Assembly (NCBI GenBank): GCA_030430575.1
Contig: JAUIKF010000001.1
Location: 275,931 to 339,930 of the forward strand
Direction: 5' to 3'
DNA: 64,000 bases
Source: Bacteroidia bacterium
GTDB lineage: Bacteria; Bacteroidota; Bacteroidia; J057
Shown here: positions 24,438 to 32,600 of the stretch, in pieces
How positions within the stretch are numbered: the first letter of the stretch is position 1
Layout of the letters: every line of letters begins with the position of its first letter
The notes under the pieces: generated by a model
What the model was told of the DNA's origin: nothing
The model's input: only the letters and a program-made list of their open reading frames with translations
Database searches by the model: none
Made by a program: the position numbers and the translations under genes

Positions 24438-25251
24438 TCTCTCCCCCTTTTTGCTTTTTTTTCCAATAAGACCATAACAATAGGCCTAAACTTGCTACAA
24501 TTACGGGTATACTCAACCAATGTCCCATATTGAGAGCCATCTCTGCCTCCCTTTCGATTTGCTCTGCCTTGAAAAATTCGAGCACAAAGCGGGCTATAAA
24601 GAGGAGCATGAGCATCAGACCAGACTGAAAGCCTGGCTGGGTCGTAGCTTTTCCTTTTTTGTAAAAATAGAAGAGTATCCCGGCTAAGGCTAAATAGGCC
24701 AATGCCTCGTAGAGCTGTACAGGGTGTCTTCCAAGTGCAGCAGGTCCATCGTGGCGCACAAATTCAAATGCCCAGGCCACATCGGTGGTCTTCCCTACGA
24801 TCTCTGAATTGAAGAGATTCCCTAAGCGAATGCAGCAAGCTGCCAAGGATACTTGCATGGCCAGACGGTCCATGATCCATAAAGGTGGTTTTTTGCTCAC
24901 CTTTCGAGACCATAATATGAGCGCCGTGATCACGCCAATAACGCCTCCATGAGAGGCTAGGCCGCCTTTCCATACCATGGGTATTTCCAGGAGGTGATCA
25001 GCGTAGTAGTCCCATTGGTAGAAAAATACATGTCCCAATCTAGCCCCTAGGACGGTACCTACAACCAGGTAAATCAAGAGGCTATCCAGCCATTTTTGAT
25101 CCAGGTTTTCTCGTTTAAATACCCAGTCTGTCAACAGGTAGCCCAACAAGAATCCCGAAGCAAACATAAGCCCATACCATCTGGGCCCAAAGCCATTGAT
25201 CTCAAATATGGCGGGATCTACATTCCAATGTATCGCTAATAGTATGTCCAT
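24427..25251 (-). CDS. lgt: Prolipoprotein diacylglyceryl transferase
   Basis: Lgt transfers a diacylglyceryl group from phosphatidylglycerol to the lipobox cysteine of lipoproteins in the inner membrane. The protein has about seven membrane spans, the N-terminal IHWNVDPAIFEI and RWYGLMFA motifs, the signature GGLASHGGVIG, the conserved arginine region RLGNLFNSEIVG, and HPVQLYEAL. I take ATG at 25251 (MDILLAIHWN, 274 residues) as the start. An ATG at 25287 would add 12 residues, but a consensus promoter at 25315-25285 would start transcription at about 25278, inside that extension. The stop lies in the AT-rich tract before tpiA. At least one lipoprotein substrate (amidohydrolase, 29492-31195) is in this window. 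Confidence 0.96.
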   Translation of the reverse strand: MDILLAIHWNVDPAIFEINGFGPRWYGLMFASGFLLGYLLTDWVFKRENLDQKWLDSLLIYLVVGTVLGARLGHVFFYQWDYYADHLLEIPMVWKGGLASHGGVIGVITALILWSRKVSKKPPLWIMDRLAMQVSLAACCIRLGNLFNSEIVGKTTDVAWAFEFVRHDGPAALGRHPVQLYEALAYLALAGILFYFYKKGKATTQPGFQSGLMLMLLFIARFVLEFFKAEQIEREAEMALNMGHWLSIPVIVASLGLLLWSYWKKKQKGGEIIN

Positions 25252-25284
25252 GAAAAGAAATGATGAATCATTATAAAAACGCTC

Positions 25285-25315
25285 CAAAGCTACGCCCTAT
25301 CTATCGAGATGCAAA
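25285..25315 (-). promoter_or_regulatory. Bacteroidota consensus promoter for lgt
   Basis: Reading the minus strand, TTTG (25315-25312) is followed after 19 nt by TAGCTTTG (25292-25285), matching the TTTG-N19-21-TAnnTTTG promoter of this phylum. Transcription would start near 25278 and give a short leader to the ATG at 25251. Confidence 0.7.
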
Positions 25316-25355
25316 AATGCAGCTAGAAAAAAACAAACAGTATGTCGAGAATTTG

Positions 25356-25363
25356 TATCTTTG
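25356..25363 (+). promoter_or_regulatory. Likely -7 element for the metal-handling genes
   Basis: TATCTTTG followed by CA matches the phylum's -7 box (TAnnTTTG). The -33 position lacks TTTG (it reads AAAACAAAC), so the promoter may be weak or need an activator. It would leave a leader of about 105 nt before the GTG start at 25478. Confidence 0.5.
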
Positions 25364-25477
25364 CAGGGAGGATTCGCTAACATTTAATAAGGAATCGCCG
25401 TTTATGCGGTAAGAACTGACAAGGTTGGGTTGGAATAACCAATCAATAATCTCTCAATCAATCATTAATTAACCCCC

Positions 25478-25960
25478 GTGGCACGCATAGTACTCATCAT
25501 AGGAATGGTCGTCAGTATGCTCTGGAGCACTTCCGGAGTCGTATTGCTGCGTCATTACTGTGGCGGAGAGCTCAAGCGTCAAGGCTTGTATACCATTCCT
25601 GGGGAAGAAGATTGCCACCATCATTCGTCCAAAAATACCTGTCACCTTACTGCTGAATCAACTTCGCCAAAAAGTTGTTGTGCTGCGAAAGATATTGACA
25701 CGCCTCCTGCTTCCTCCACTTGCCCCACCGGAGATCACTTCCATTGTTGTGAGGACGAAGTGACATTCCTAGCGGTTGAGGATCAGTATATCAGTGTTTC
25801 TTTAGAGCTTGCCCCTCCCCTACTCGACTTTTCTTTTCCCCTTTCTTATACATCGAATTTCCCTCCTTCCGATCTACTGGTTTCTACTAACCAATTTGAT
25901 GGGCATCCCCCAGAACGAATACGGTCGGAAGCCATTCTGTTTCAAGTTTTTAGGCTGTGA
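25478..25960 (+). CDS. HYC_CC_PP family protein, exported, Cys/His-rich
   Basis: The 160-residue protein starts with GTG at 25478 and has an N-terminal hydrophobic segment (IVLIIGMVVSMLWSTSGVVL). It then shows the diagnostic RHYCGG motif (about 25-30), a DCHHHSS cluster, CC pairs (SCCAAKD, HCCEDE) and a proline-containing C-terminal part (APPLLDF). This is the HYC_CC_PP family, known only from sequence in Bacteroidota. Nine cysteines and many histidines suggest metal binding outside the cytoplasm. It is the first gene of a plus-strand run with a TonB receptor and a periplasmic HMA protein, the usual company of this family. A role in copper or other soft-metal handling is inference from context. 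Confidence 0.85.
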   Translation: MARIVLIIGMVVSMLWSTSGVVLLRHYCGGELKRQGLYTIPGEEDCHHHSSKNTCHLTAESTSPKSCCAAKDIDTPPASSTCPTGDHFHCCEDEVTFLAVEDQYISVSLELAPPLLDFSFPLSYTSNFPPSDLLVSTNQFDGHPPERIRSEAILFQVFRL

Positions 25961-26049
25961 GAGCAACTCACTATGCATCATTCACCGAGTAAATGCCCTT
26001 TACTTGGAGATCATACATTGAGTTATTCTTTTAGCTAAAAACTTTTATC

Positions 26050-28293
26050 GTGAAACATATCATCATTTTTTGCACGCTTGTAGGAGGTTTCCTAGCAGCT
26101 TTCGCACAAAACCCTAGCGCCAAGGTGAGTGGGGAAGTACTCGGACCTGATGTAACAGGCACCCTTTTGCCTTTGGAAAAGGCATCTGTTTATTGGTTGA
26201 CCACCAAACAAGGGGTCCTCACCGATGAATCAGGTCGATTTTCACTGGCTCTCCCTCAACAGGCATCAGACAAGTTACTCGTCATAGAATATGCAGGGTA
26301 TGCTGCGGATACGCTTGCTGTAGGTTCCCCTAGCAACCCCCTTCGGGTGGTATTGAAAGTATTGACTGCAGATGAGGTTCTCATCTCCGAAAAACAAAAA
26401 GGCAGTCGTGTGTCTACGCTCAATCCGATCCGAACGGAAATCATGAGCGAGTTTGAATTGACAAAAGCAGCTTGCTGTAATCTATCAGAAAGCTTTGAAA
26501 ACAGTGCAACCGTTGATGTGGCATTTTCAGATGCCATATCTGGCGCAAAACGCATCCGCGTCCTGGGACTCGATGGAATTTACACTCAGATTCTTACAGA
26601 GACTTACCCTTCCATTCGGGGCCTTGCAACGGCCTTTGGCCTGAACCATGTGCCTGGTCCCTGGATGTCTGGTATTCAGGTCTCCAAAGGAACAGCATCC
26701 GTCCAGAATGGCTATGAGAGCATGACGGGGCAAATCAACGTGGAATACCACAAACCCCAAAACACCAATCGGCTATACATCAATGCTTATATGAACCAAT
26801 TTGGTCGAATGGAAAGCAGTGCTGTTTTGTCTCACCGCTTCAGCCAAAAGTTGAGCACAGCCCTATTTATCCACGGAAACAGATTCCAAAATACTATAGA
26901 CCGCAATCAAGATTCTTTTCTAGAAATGCCCTTAGTGGATCAATTCATTGTTTTTAATCGCTGGCGATGGCATACGGGCAGGGGGTTAAGGGGGCAATTT
27001 GGGGCAAAATACCTAGAAGAAAACCGCCTGGGCGGGCAGGTCAATTTTGACCCCAAAACGGATCGTAGTACTTCCAACGCTTACGGTATCGAAATCAAGA
27101 CCAAACGTTGGGAGGCATATAATAAGATGGGATATGCCTTTGTGGGCAAAAAAGGCAAAAGCATAGGCAGTGTTCTCAATGTGTCCCAACATCAGCAGGA
27201 AGCGTTTTATGGCTTGGACAGGTATACGGGCCAGCAGCGGAGCTTATATGGAAAAGTGCTTTATTCTACCATTCTTGACAATACCAACCACAGTCTGACT
27301 TCTGGGGCAAGTTTTCGGTACGATGACTTTCAAGAACAATACAACGACTCCAGCTTTCAGCGCCGGGAGCGCGTCCCTGGTCTGTTCACAGAATATACCT
27401 ACAATCGTCTCAATCGGCTAATTATTGTAGGCGGCTTGCGAACTGATTTTCATAACCTGTACGGAAATATCTATACCGTTCGCTCCCACTTGAAATACAA
27501 TTTCACCGAAAAAACCATCCTCCGCGCTAGCGCTGGCAATGGGTTTCGCGTCGCAAATGTCTTTGCAGAATACCTGCCTGCCCTCATGAGCGGGCGTAAG
27601 GTGACTGTATCAGAAGCACTGGTTCCTGAGCGGGCATGGAATTATGGATTTAACCTCACCCAGTATTTTAAACTTTTTGGGAAAGAAGGCAATATCAGTT
27701 TTGATGCCTATCGCACAGACTTCATGCAACAGGTCGTGGTAGATCGTGAAGCTGCAGGGCAACTGATCTTCAGCAACCTTGAGGGAGCTTCCTATTCCAA
27801 TGCGATTCAGATAGAAGGCTTTTATGAATTGCTGCCACAAGTCGAACTCCGCGCCGCCTGGAAATGGACAGATGTCAAAACCACCATCCAAGGCCAACGC
27901 CTGGCGATTGCTCTGGTCCCACGTCAACGCGCCCTCCTGACCGTTGGCTACCTGTCAACCAATGAGAAATGGCAGTTTGACACCAACCTTCAATGGATCG
28001 GAAAAAGTCGGCTTCCCGCTACTGGAGATTATCCAGTCGATTATCAGCTGGGGGATTACTCACCTTCCTTTGTTCAACTGGGTGCACAAGCTAGTCACAC
28101 CATGGGACCTTTACAGGTCTATATCGGTGGAGAAAACCTGACAGGTTTCAGGCAGGAGAATCCCATCATGGCAGCTGACAAGCCGTTTGGGCAGTACTTC
28201 GATGCTTCCTTGATCTGGGGACCAGTCCTTGGCCGCCGCGTCTACGCAGGCATCCGCTTCAAAATTAAAGGCAATCAACCCGAAGGGTTTTAA
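26050..28293 (+). CDS. TonB-dependent outer-membrane receptor, probable metal-related substrate
   Basis: The 747-residue protein begins with GTG at 26050 and a signal peptide (MKHIIIFCTLVGGFLAAFAQ). Residues about 25-100 form a carboxypeptidase-regulatory-like beta domain common in this phylum, about 115-230 the plug (LGLDGIYTQILTE, NGYESMTGQINVEY), and the rest a 22-stranded barrel ending in a strand (RRVYAGIRFKIKG). An unusual AACCNLSESF with two cysteines lies at the start of the plug, where TonB-box-proximal sequence is expected; this CCNL phrase is shared by receptors next to HYC_CC_PP and HMA genes. Gaps to its neighbours are 89 bp and 105 bp, so the three are likely co-regulated. Substrate is not known; a metal chelate is the best guess. 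Confidence 0.9.
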   Translation: MKHIIIFCTLVGGFLAAFAQNPSAKVSGEVLGPDVTGTLLPLEKASVYWLTTKQGVLTDESGRFSLALPQQASDKLLVIEYAGYAADTLAVGSPSNPLRVVLKVLTADEVLISEKQKGSRVSTLNPIRTEIMSEFELTKAACCNLSESFENSATVDVAFSDAISGAKRIRVLGLDGIYTQILTETYPSIRGLATAFGLNHVPGPWMSGIQVSKGTASVQNGYESMTGQINVEYHKPQNTNRLYINAYMNQFGRMESSAVLSHRFSQKLSTALFIHGNRFQNTIDRNQDSFLEMPLVDQFIVFNRWRWHTGRGLRGQFGAKYLEENRLGGQVNFDPKTDRSTSNAYGIEIKTKRWEAYNKMGYAFVGKKGKSIGSVLNVSQHQQEAFYGLDRYTGQQRSLYGKVLYSTILDNTNHSLTSGASFRYDDFQEQYNDSSFQRRERVPGLFTEYTYNRLNRLIIVGGLRTDFHNLYGNIYTVRSHLKYNFTEKTILRASAGNGFRVANVFAEYLPALMSGRKVTVSEALVPERAWNYGFNLTQYFKLFGKEGNISFDAYRTDFMQQVVVDREAAGQLIFSNLEGASYSNAIQIEGFYELLPQVELRAAWKWTDVKTTIQGQRLAIALVPRQRALLTVGYLSTNEKWQFDTNLQWIGKSRLPATGDYPVDYQLGDYSPSFVQLGAQASHTMGPLQVYIGGENLTGFRQENPIMAADKPFGQYFDASLIWGPVLGRRVYAGIRFKIKGNQPEGF

Positions 28294-28303
28294 GGAAGAA
28301 AAT

Positions 28304-28340
28304 CAAAATAAAATGAAAGTTAAAATGAAAATTTCTAAAT
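28304..28340 (+). repeat. AAAATGAAA-type simple-sequence tract before the HMA gene
   Basis: AAAATAAAATGAAAGTTAAA and AATGAAAATTTC words fill the gap after the receptor gene. They are the same type of sequence as at 17866-17986 and 40063-40105. Confidence 0.4.
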
Positions 28341-28398
28341 AATACCGTTCCTTTTATCTCGAATTTTTAGTCTATTTTAATCTATAAATTTTATCAAA

Positions 28399-28806
28399 AT
28401 GAAAACCACTAAAATCCTGTTTATCAGTGTCTTGCTCTTGGTTTTTGGGGTAAAGCTCCAAGCGCAAAAGACCGCGAAAGTCGCAGAAGCAGATATCAAA
28501 ACCTCCGCCCAATGTGGCGAATGTGTAGACCGTATCACCAAAGGGCTGACCTACGAAAAAGGCATCCTGGCAGTGAACCTCGACCTCAAGACCAATATCT
28601 TGAATGTGCGCTACAAAACGCGCAAAACCAATAAGGAAAACATCCAGAAAGCTGTAGTTGCGATGGGGTATGATGCAGACGACATGATGGCTAATAAAGA
28701 AGCCCATGACAGCTTGCCTGGCTGCTGCCAGAAGGATGGTGAAGCTTGTGGAGATCCTGCACATAAGCAGGATGAGAACGAAGACGATGACGATGAAGAC
28801 GAGTAA
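28399..28806 (+). CDS. Periplasmic heavy-metal-associated (HMA) domain protein
   Basis: The 135-residue protein has a signal peptide (MKTTKILFISVLLLVFGVKLQAQ) and one HMA domain with the metal-binding loop QC39-GE-C42 followed by the usual beta-alpha-beta pattern (ILAVNLDLKTNILNVRYK, IQKAVVAMGYDAD). After the domain come two more cysteine groups (PGCCQK, EACGD) and a very acidic tail of D and E. HMA proteins bind Cu(I) or similar ions through the CxxC pair. Export to the periplasm separates it from cytoplasmic CopZ. It ends the HYC_CC_PP / TonB receptor / HMA run and could pass a metal to or from the receptor. Which metal is not shown by the sequence. Confidence 0.88.
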   Translation: MKTTKILFISVLLLVFGVKLQAQKTAKVAEADIKTSAQCGECVDRITKGLTYEKGILAVNLDLKTNILNVRYKTRKTNKENIQKAVVAMGYDADDMMANKEAHDSLPGCCQKDGEACGDPAHKQDENEDDDDEDE

Positions 28807-28820
28807 AGGGAAGGTTTTGG

Positions 28821-28894
28821 AAGGTTCTAGGTTTTAAGTTCTAGGTTTTAAGTTCTAGGGTAAAAAGCAACGTAGAACGTAGAACCTAAAACTT
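28821..28894 (+). repeat. Second copy of the CTAGAAC-type repeat, after the HMA gene
   Basis: AAGTTCTAGGTTTT-type units (28821-28860) face GTAGAACGTAGAACCTAAAA (28872-28891). The transcript can fold imperfectly. The sequence family is the one following pfkA at 19093-19180, again just after a plus-strand stop codon. Confidence 0.6.
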
Positions 28895-28913
28895 AGATTT
28901 GATTTAATGAGGA

Positions 28914-28939
28914 AAGCCCAAGGCAACTGCCTTGGGCTT
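28914..28939. terminator. 12-bp hairpin in the convergent gap after the HMA gene
   Basis: AAGCCCAAGGCA (28914-28925) pairs fully with TGCCTTGGGCTT (28928-28939). The stem is strong but no clear T-run follows on either strand, so it may stop transcription from both sides only partly. The A residues before it and CTT after it are weak signals. Confidence 0.5.
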
Positions 28940-29491
28940 CTTAGTAGAGGGCTCTCGTATGCTCTACCCTTAAAAGAATGCTTCGAGATTTATGGAAAAC
29001 GGAAAAGTGACTTCAAAAAAAAACTAGGGGACTCAAGCACTTTAGTGCGAATCAACCCTAGCCCTTGCTCTTGTAATTCCGGGACACTGTCCCGTCGTTA
29101 CTAGTATTTGGCAAAAACTAGACCAGCACTAAAATTCTGTCGGTGCCAGCAAAAAAAAGCTCAAAAATAGCCTTTTTGCTCAAGGAGAAATGGTTAATAA
29201 ACGTAATTACAACCACCTTTCCAGGCCCATCTTTCAGCTTTCCCACCTCCTTAATATTATAATAAACAACTGAAAATCAATTACTTAAAATAAAAAATCA
29301 CTGTTTAAGTCTGTGGTTCCTTTGAAAGAATAATCAAAAATACACTTTTTTACTTATAAATTAAAGCGTAAGATTTTTTATTCTAACATCGTTTGGCCCG
29401 ATGAATTTTATGCGAAAAAATATACAATATGTACAATACTCCATACAGTGTTATACTTTTTCGTAATGAGGTGACATTTTTCCTTAGATTC
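28940..29491. other. Convergent intergenic region without a recognised gene
   Basis: This AT-rich stretch separates the HMA gene from the amidohydrolase gene on the other strand. A small hairpin CGGGAC-ACT-GTCCCG lies at 29080-29094. A 65-codon plus-strand frame at 28907-29104 has no convincing composition and overlaps the hairpins. I see no RNA gene. Confidence 0.4.
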
Positions 29492-31195
29492 TTACATGTT
29501 TTTATCCCTTTGGAACTTCACTTCCCCCCCCACAATGGTCATATCTACCCGAGTTTCTAGGATTTCATTGACGGGAACCTTTATCAAGTCTTGAGAGAAA
29601 ACAGTGAAGTCTGCAAATTTTCCTACCTGGATGGATCCCATCTTTGGCTCATCAAAGGCGCCAAAGGCAGCATCCAACGTGTATGACCGCAACGCTTCCA
29701 TCCGGGACATCCGCTGGTCTACCTCGTAGCCTTCCTCAGCAGAGCCATCCAGTGGCCGTCGCGTCACAGATGCATAATAGCAATTGATGGGGTTGACAGG
29801 TTCGACAGGTGCATCCGTCCCATTGATGACTTTGGCGCCTGACTGCAAAAGTTTCTGCCAGACGTAGGCACCTTCCTTGATGCGGTCTATGCCGAGTCTA
29901 TGGATCGCCCATGGGCGGTCCGATGCCATATGGATGCCTTGCATAGAGGCGATTACCCCTAATTCCGCAAAACGCCCGATGTCCTCCCTGCTCAGGTGCT
30001 GCGCATGTTCGATGCGGAAGCGATGGTCTTTGGCTTTTTCAGGCTGCGCCTCGAAGGCCTTCTGAAACTGGTCGAGGACCTCTCGGTTGGCGCGGTCGCC
30101 GATGGCGTGCACGCAGACCTGGAAGCCATAGGTGAGGGCTTGATGGCAGACTTCGCCGATATGCGCCATAGGCTGCGAGGGCTCTCCTGAAATATCAGGG
30201 GCATCCGTATAAGGTGCTAGCAGCCATGCCCCACGGGAGCCTAGCGCCCCGTCACTGTATAACTTGATAGCCCTGATTGTGAGCCAATCATCTATTTGAG
30301 GGCCTTTTTGGTACCATTTCTCCAATAACACACTGTCATGCCCTGAAAGCATTACCCATAACCTAAGGCCCAATTTCTCTTGCTCCCGATAGCTTTGGTA
30401 CAACTCAATCGTCTTGGCACTTTCTCCCGCATCACAAAAACTGGTGATGCCATTTTTGAGGCATTCTTGCATACCCAATTCGAGGATTTCCTGGCGTACT
30501 TCCAAGCTTCCCTCTGGAATATGGCGGGCGATCAGACTGGCTGCCCCTTCGTTAAAAATGCCTGTAGGCTGCCCATTTTCATCTCTAAACACCTCCCCTC
30601 TCCCATCGTAATCTGTATCCGCAGAAATACCTGCAATTTCCATCGCCTTGGCATTGGCAAAGCCCGCGTGGCCGCTGGCGTGTCGTAGGTAGACGGGATT
30701 ATCAGGCGAGACAGCGCTGAGCGTCTCGTGAGACTGAAAGCCTTTCACTACCTTCTCGGGCAGTTCATCCCATTTGCTTTGATGCCAGCCCCGTCCCAAG
30801 ATCCACTCCCCAGGTTTGGCTTTTTTAACTGCTTCGGCTACACGGGCTACCATTTCCCGGTAATTTTTTATATCTGACAAATCAAGCTGGCGCTTCAACT
30901 GCCCAATGCCCATGAGGTGGGCATGACTTTCGATGAAACCTGGCGTCATGGCCTTGCCTTGCAAGTCTATGACTTGTGTATTGGAATCGACCAATGCTTT
31001 GGCGGGTTCTTCGAAGCCCGCAAAGACAATTTTGCCGCCTTTCACTGCAACAGCCTCCACGACTGGCATCGCTTCATCCATCGTGTAAATGGTCCCCCCA
31101 AAGATGACCATGTCGGCTGTATCGGAAGTTTCTGGCGGGGTATTGCAGGCAAAAAGGAGGAGAAAAATGAGGGATAAAGTGGAGAGGTTTTTCAT
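29492..31195 (-). CDS. Amidohydrolase family 3 (YtcJ-like) lipoprotein
   Basis: The 567-residue protein has a lipoprotein signal (LLLFAC, lipid-modified C17), so it should sit in the cell envelope. The metal-dependent amidohydrolase fold is shown by H91-A-H93 (FIESHAHLMG), a central SDGALGSRGAWL motif, VCVHAIGDRAN, RIEHAQHLS and the late GTDAPVEP with a metal-binding aspartate. These are hallmarks of YtcJ-like enzymes, a subgroup whose substrates are mostly unknown (exocyclic amides and similar). Length is typical. It converges with the HMA gene and is divergent from the sigma-factor gene, with two near-identical TTTTGAATG words in the upstream gap. It is the best lipoprotein substrate for the lgt product in this window. 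Confidence 0.9.
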   Translation of the reverse strand: MKNLSTLSLIFLLLFACNTPPETSDTADMVIFGGTIYTMDEAMPVVEAVAVKGGKIVFAGFEEPAKALVDSNTQVIDLQGKAMTPGFIESHAHLMGIGQLKRQLDLSDIKNYREMVARVAEAVKKAKPGEWILGRGWHQSKWDELPEKVVKGFQSHETLSAVSPDNPVYLRHASGHAGFANAKAMEIAGISADTDYDGRGEVFRDENGQPTGIFNEGAASLIARHIPEGSLEVRQEILELGMQECLKNGITSFCDAGESAKTIELYQSYREQEKLGLRLWVMLSGHDSVLLEKWYQKGPQIDDWLTIRAIKLYSDGALGSRGAWLLAPYTDAPDISGEPSQPMAHIGEVCHQALTYGFQVCVHAIGDRANREVLDQFQKAFEAQPEKAKDHRFRIEHAQHLSREDIGRFAELGVIASMQGIHMASDRPWAIHRLGIDRIKEGAYVWQKLLQSGAKVINGTDAPVEPVNPINCYYASVTRRPLDGSAEEGYEVDQRMSRMEALRSYTLDAAFGAFDEPKMGSIQVGKFADFTVFSQDLIKVPVNEILETRVDMTIVGGEVKFQRDKNM

Positions 31196-31345
31196 AGAGA
31201 GATTAATTTTGAATGTTGAATGAGGAATTTTGAATGAAAATCTTAAGAAAACCTCAAAATGTGGAATTAATAATCACTCAATTTATTAATTAATAATTTT
31301 TTGTGCATTATTTACCACATTTACCTGTCTTTACACCTGAATACA

Positions 31346-31939
31346 TTGGACAAAAAGGACTTACATATCCATCATCAACTGATCAAAGCATCCCAAAAAG
31401 GGGATAGAAATGCACAGGCCAAGTTATATAGCCTGTATGCTAAAGCGATGTTGAATACGAGTTTTCGGATCATGAACAATGTGGAGGATGCCGAAGATGT
31501 TGTACAAGAGGCTTTTTTAAAGGCTTTTAGAAGCCTGCATACCTATCGGAAAGAAGCCAGTTTTGGGGCGTGGCTCAAGCGAATTGTGGTCAATCACGCC
31601 ATCAATGCCCTTAAGAAAAAGCGGTTGGACTTCGTGCCATTAGAGAATAAACATCAAGAAACCCCATCATCTGGTACGTTTGAGTTGGACGGGACTTATT
31701 CAGCCAAAGAAGCACTCGACGCCTTGCATCAATTGCCTACAGGCTATCGGACGGTCTTTTCTCTCTACCTCCTGGAGGGATATGACCACAATGAAATCTC
31801 TCAAATTCTGGGAGTTACCGTTTCTACCTCCATTTCTCAATACAACCGCGCCAAACAAAAATTAAGAACCATTTTACAGGAAAAACACCGACATGGACAA
31901 GATAGAGCAGTTATACAAAAAGCATCGGGCCGCATTTGA
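31346..31939 (+). CDS. ECF-type RNA polymerase sigma factor
   Basis: The protein (197 residues from TTG at 31346, MDKKDLHIHHQ) has sigma region 2 (LYSLYAKAMLNTSFRIMNNV, then EDAEDVVQEAFLKAFRSLHTY) and region 4 (DALHQLPTGYRTVFSLYLLEGYDHNEISQILG, VSTSISQYNRAKQKL), with no region 3, as in ECF sigma factors. A longer frame from TTG at 31301 adds 15 residues encoded by AT-rich leader sequence and is less likely. The next gene starts inside this one (47-bp overlap), so the two are tightly coupled, which is the usual layout of a sigma factor and its anti-sigma partner. The target promoters are unknown. Confidence 0.93.
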   Translation: MDKKDLHIHHQLIKASQKGDRNAQAKLYSLYAKAMLNTSFRIMNNVEDAEDVVQEAFLKAFRSLHTYRKEASFGAWLKRIVVNHAINALKKKRLDFVPLENKHQETPSSGTFELDGTYSAKEALDALHQLPTGYRTVFSLYLLEGYDHNEISQILGVTVSTSISQYNRAKQKLRTILQEKHRHGQDRAVIQKASGRI

Positions 31940-32540
31940 TGTGCTGGAACCAAAGCCTGCTCTGTGGGATCACCTAGCGCAGGATCTGGCCCAAAAACCG
32001 CCCAATACCACTTGGTGGGCAAGAAATAGCTTCCGATTGGCAGCCGTTTTGGTTGTATTATTGGGCATTGGATTTGGGACCAAATTGGTTTTGCAAAAAC
32101 CGCCTATCGGACTGGACTACTATCAGATATCCCCCGACATCGAACTTCAGACGCCAGAAGGGCATGAAATTGCCCTTTCAGACTTGGAAGGGAAAGTCGT
32201 TTTGGTGGAGTTCTGGGCATCGTGGTGCAATGTCTGCTCCCAGAAAAATTGTGAAGAGCTTTTACCCGTTTACGATACCTATAAGGAAAAGGGATTTGAG
32301 ATATACGCTGTCTCTGTCGATGAAGACCAGCGCCAGTGGGTCAGCGGCATCGAAACCCATAAGCTCCCCTGGATTCACGTCTCCGATCTTAGAGGACTTT
32401 CCTCCCCTATCTCCCAGCAATTTCAAGTTGAGAAAACGCCGACGACTTATCTCCTCGATGAGAAGCGAAGAATCATCGGGAAAAACCTCAGCCGGGAAGA
32501 GCTGGAAGTGAGATTGGGTGAGTGTTATTCTGGGAATTAG
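31893..32540 (+). CDS. Membrane-anchored TlpA-like thioredoxin with anti-sigma-like head
   Basis: The 215-residue protein combines three parts. Residues 1-45 (MDKIEQLYKKHRAAFDVLEP then KPALWDHL) look like the cytoplasmic head of Bacteroidota anti-sigma proteins, whose N-termini share the phrase 'FD-xx-EP-xxx-LW-xx-L'. Residues 47-66 are a membrane span. Residues about 75-215 are a TlpA/ResA-type thioredoxin domain with the redox site WASWC112-NV-C115, an extra C120 in the first helix, cis-proline P183 (KTPTTY) and C211 near the end. The domain would face the periplasm. The gene overlaps the sigma-factor gene by 47 bp. The simplest idea is an anti-sigma factor whose grip on the sigma factor is set by periplasmic thiol redox state. 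That is inference; it could also be a plain thiol reductase. Confidence 0.85.
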   Translation: MDKIEQLYKKHRAAFDVLEPKPALWDHLAQDLAQKPPNTTWWARNSFRLAAVLVVLLGIGFGTKLVLQKPPIGLDYYQISPDIELQTPEGHEIALSDLEGKVVLVEFWASWCNVCSQKNCEELLPVYDTYKEKGFEIYAVSVDEDQRQWVSGIETHKLPWIHVSDLRGLSSPISQQFQVEKTPTTYLLDEKRRIIGKNLSREELEVRLGECYSGN

Positions 32541-32559
32541 GGAATATTTGACAGATAGC

Positions 32560-32594
32560 AACACCCCGTAGGTTTCTGAAACCTACGGGGTGTT
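32560..32594. terminator. Strong bidirectional hairpin between convergent genes
   Basis: AACACCCCGTAGGTTT (32560-32575), loop CTG, and AAACCTACGGGGTGTT (32579-32594) make a perfect 16-bp stem. It lies between the thioredoxin gene (plus) and the 611-residue helicase partner gene (minus) and can end transcripts from both, though the T-run is short (TGTTCTTC). Confidence 0.8.
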
Positions 32595-32600
32595 CTTCAT

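Noticed and set aside
25364..25477. The roughly 105-nt leader of the HYC_CC_PP gene as a riboswitch
   Set aside because: Only small local stems (such as GGTTGGAATAACC) can be drawn; no known riboswitch core is recognisable.
28907..29104. 65-codon plus-strand frame in the convergent gap
   Set aside because: It overlaps a 12-bp hairpin, has no leader or recognisable composition, and lies in repeat-rich non-coding DNA.
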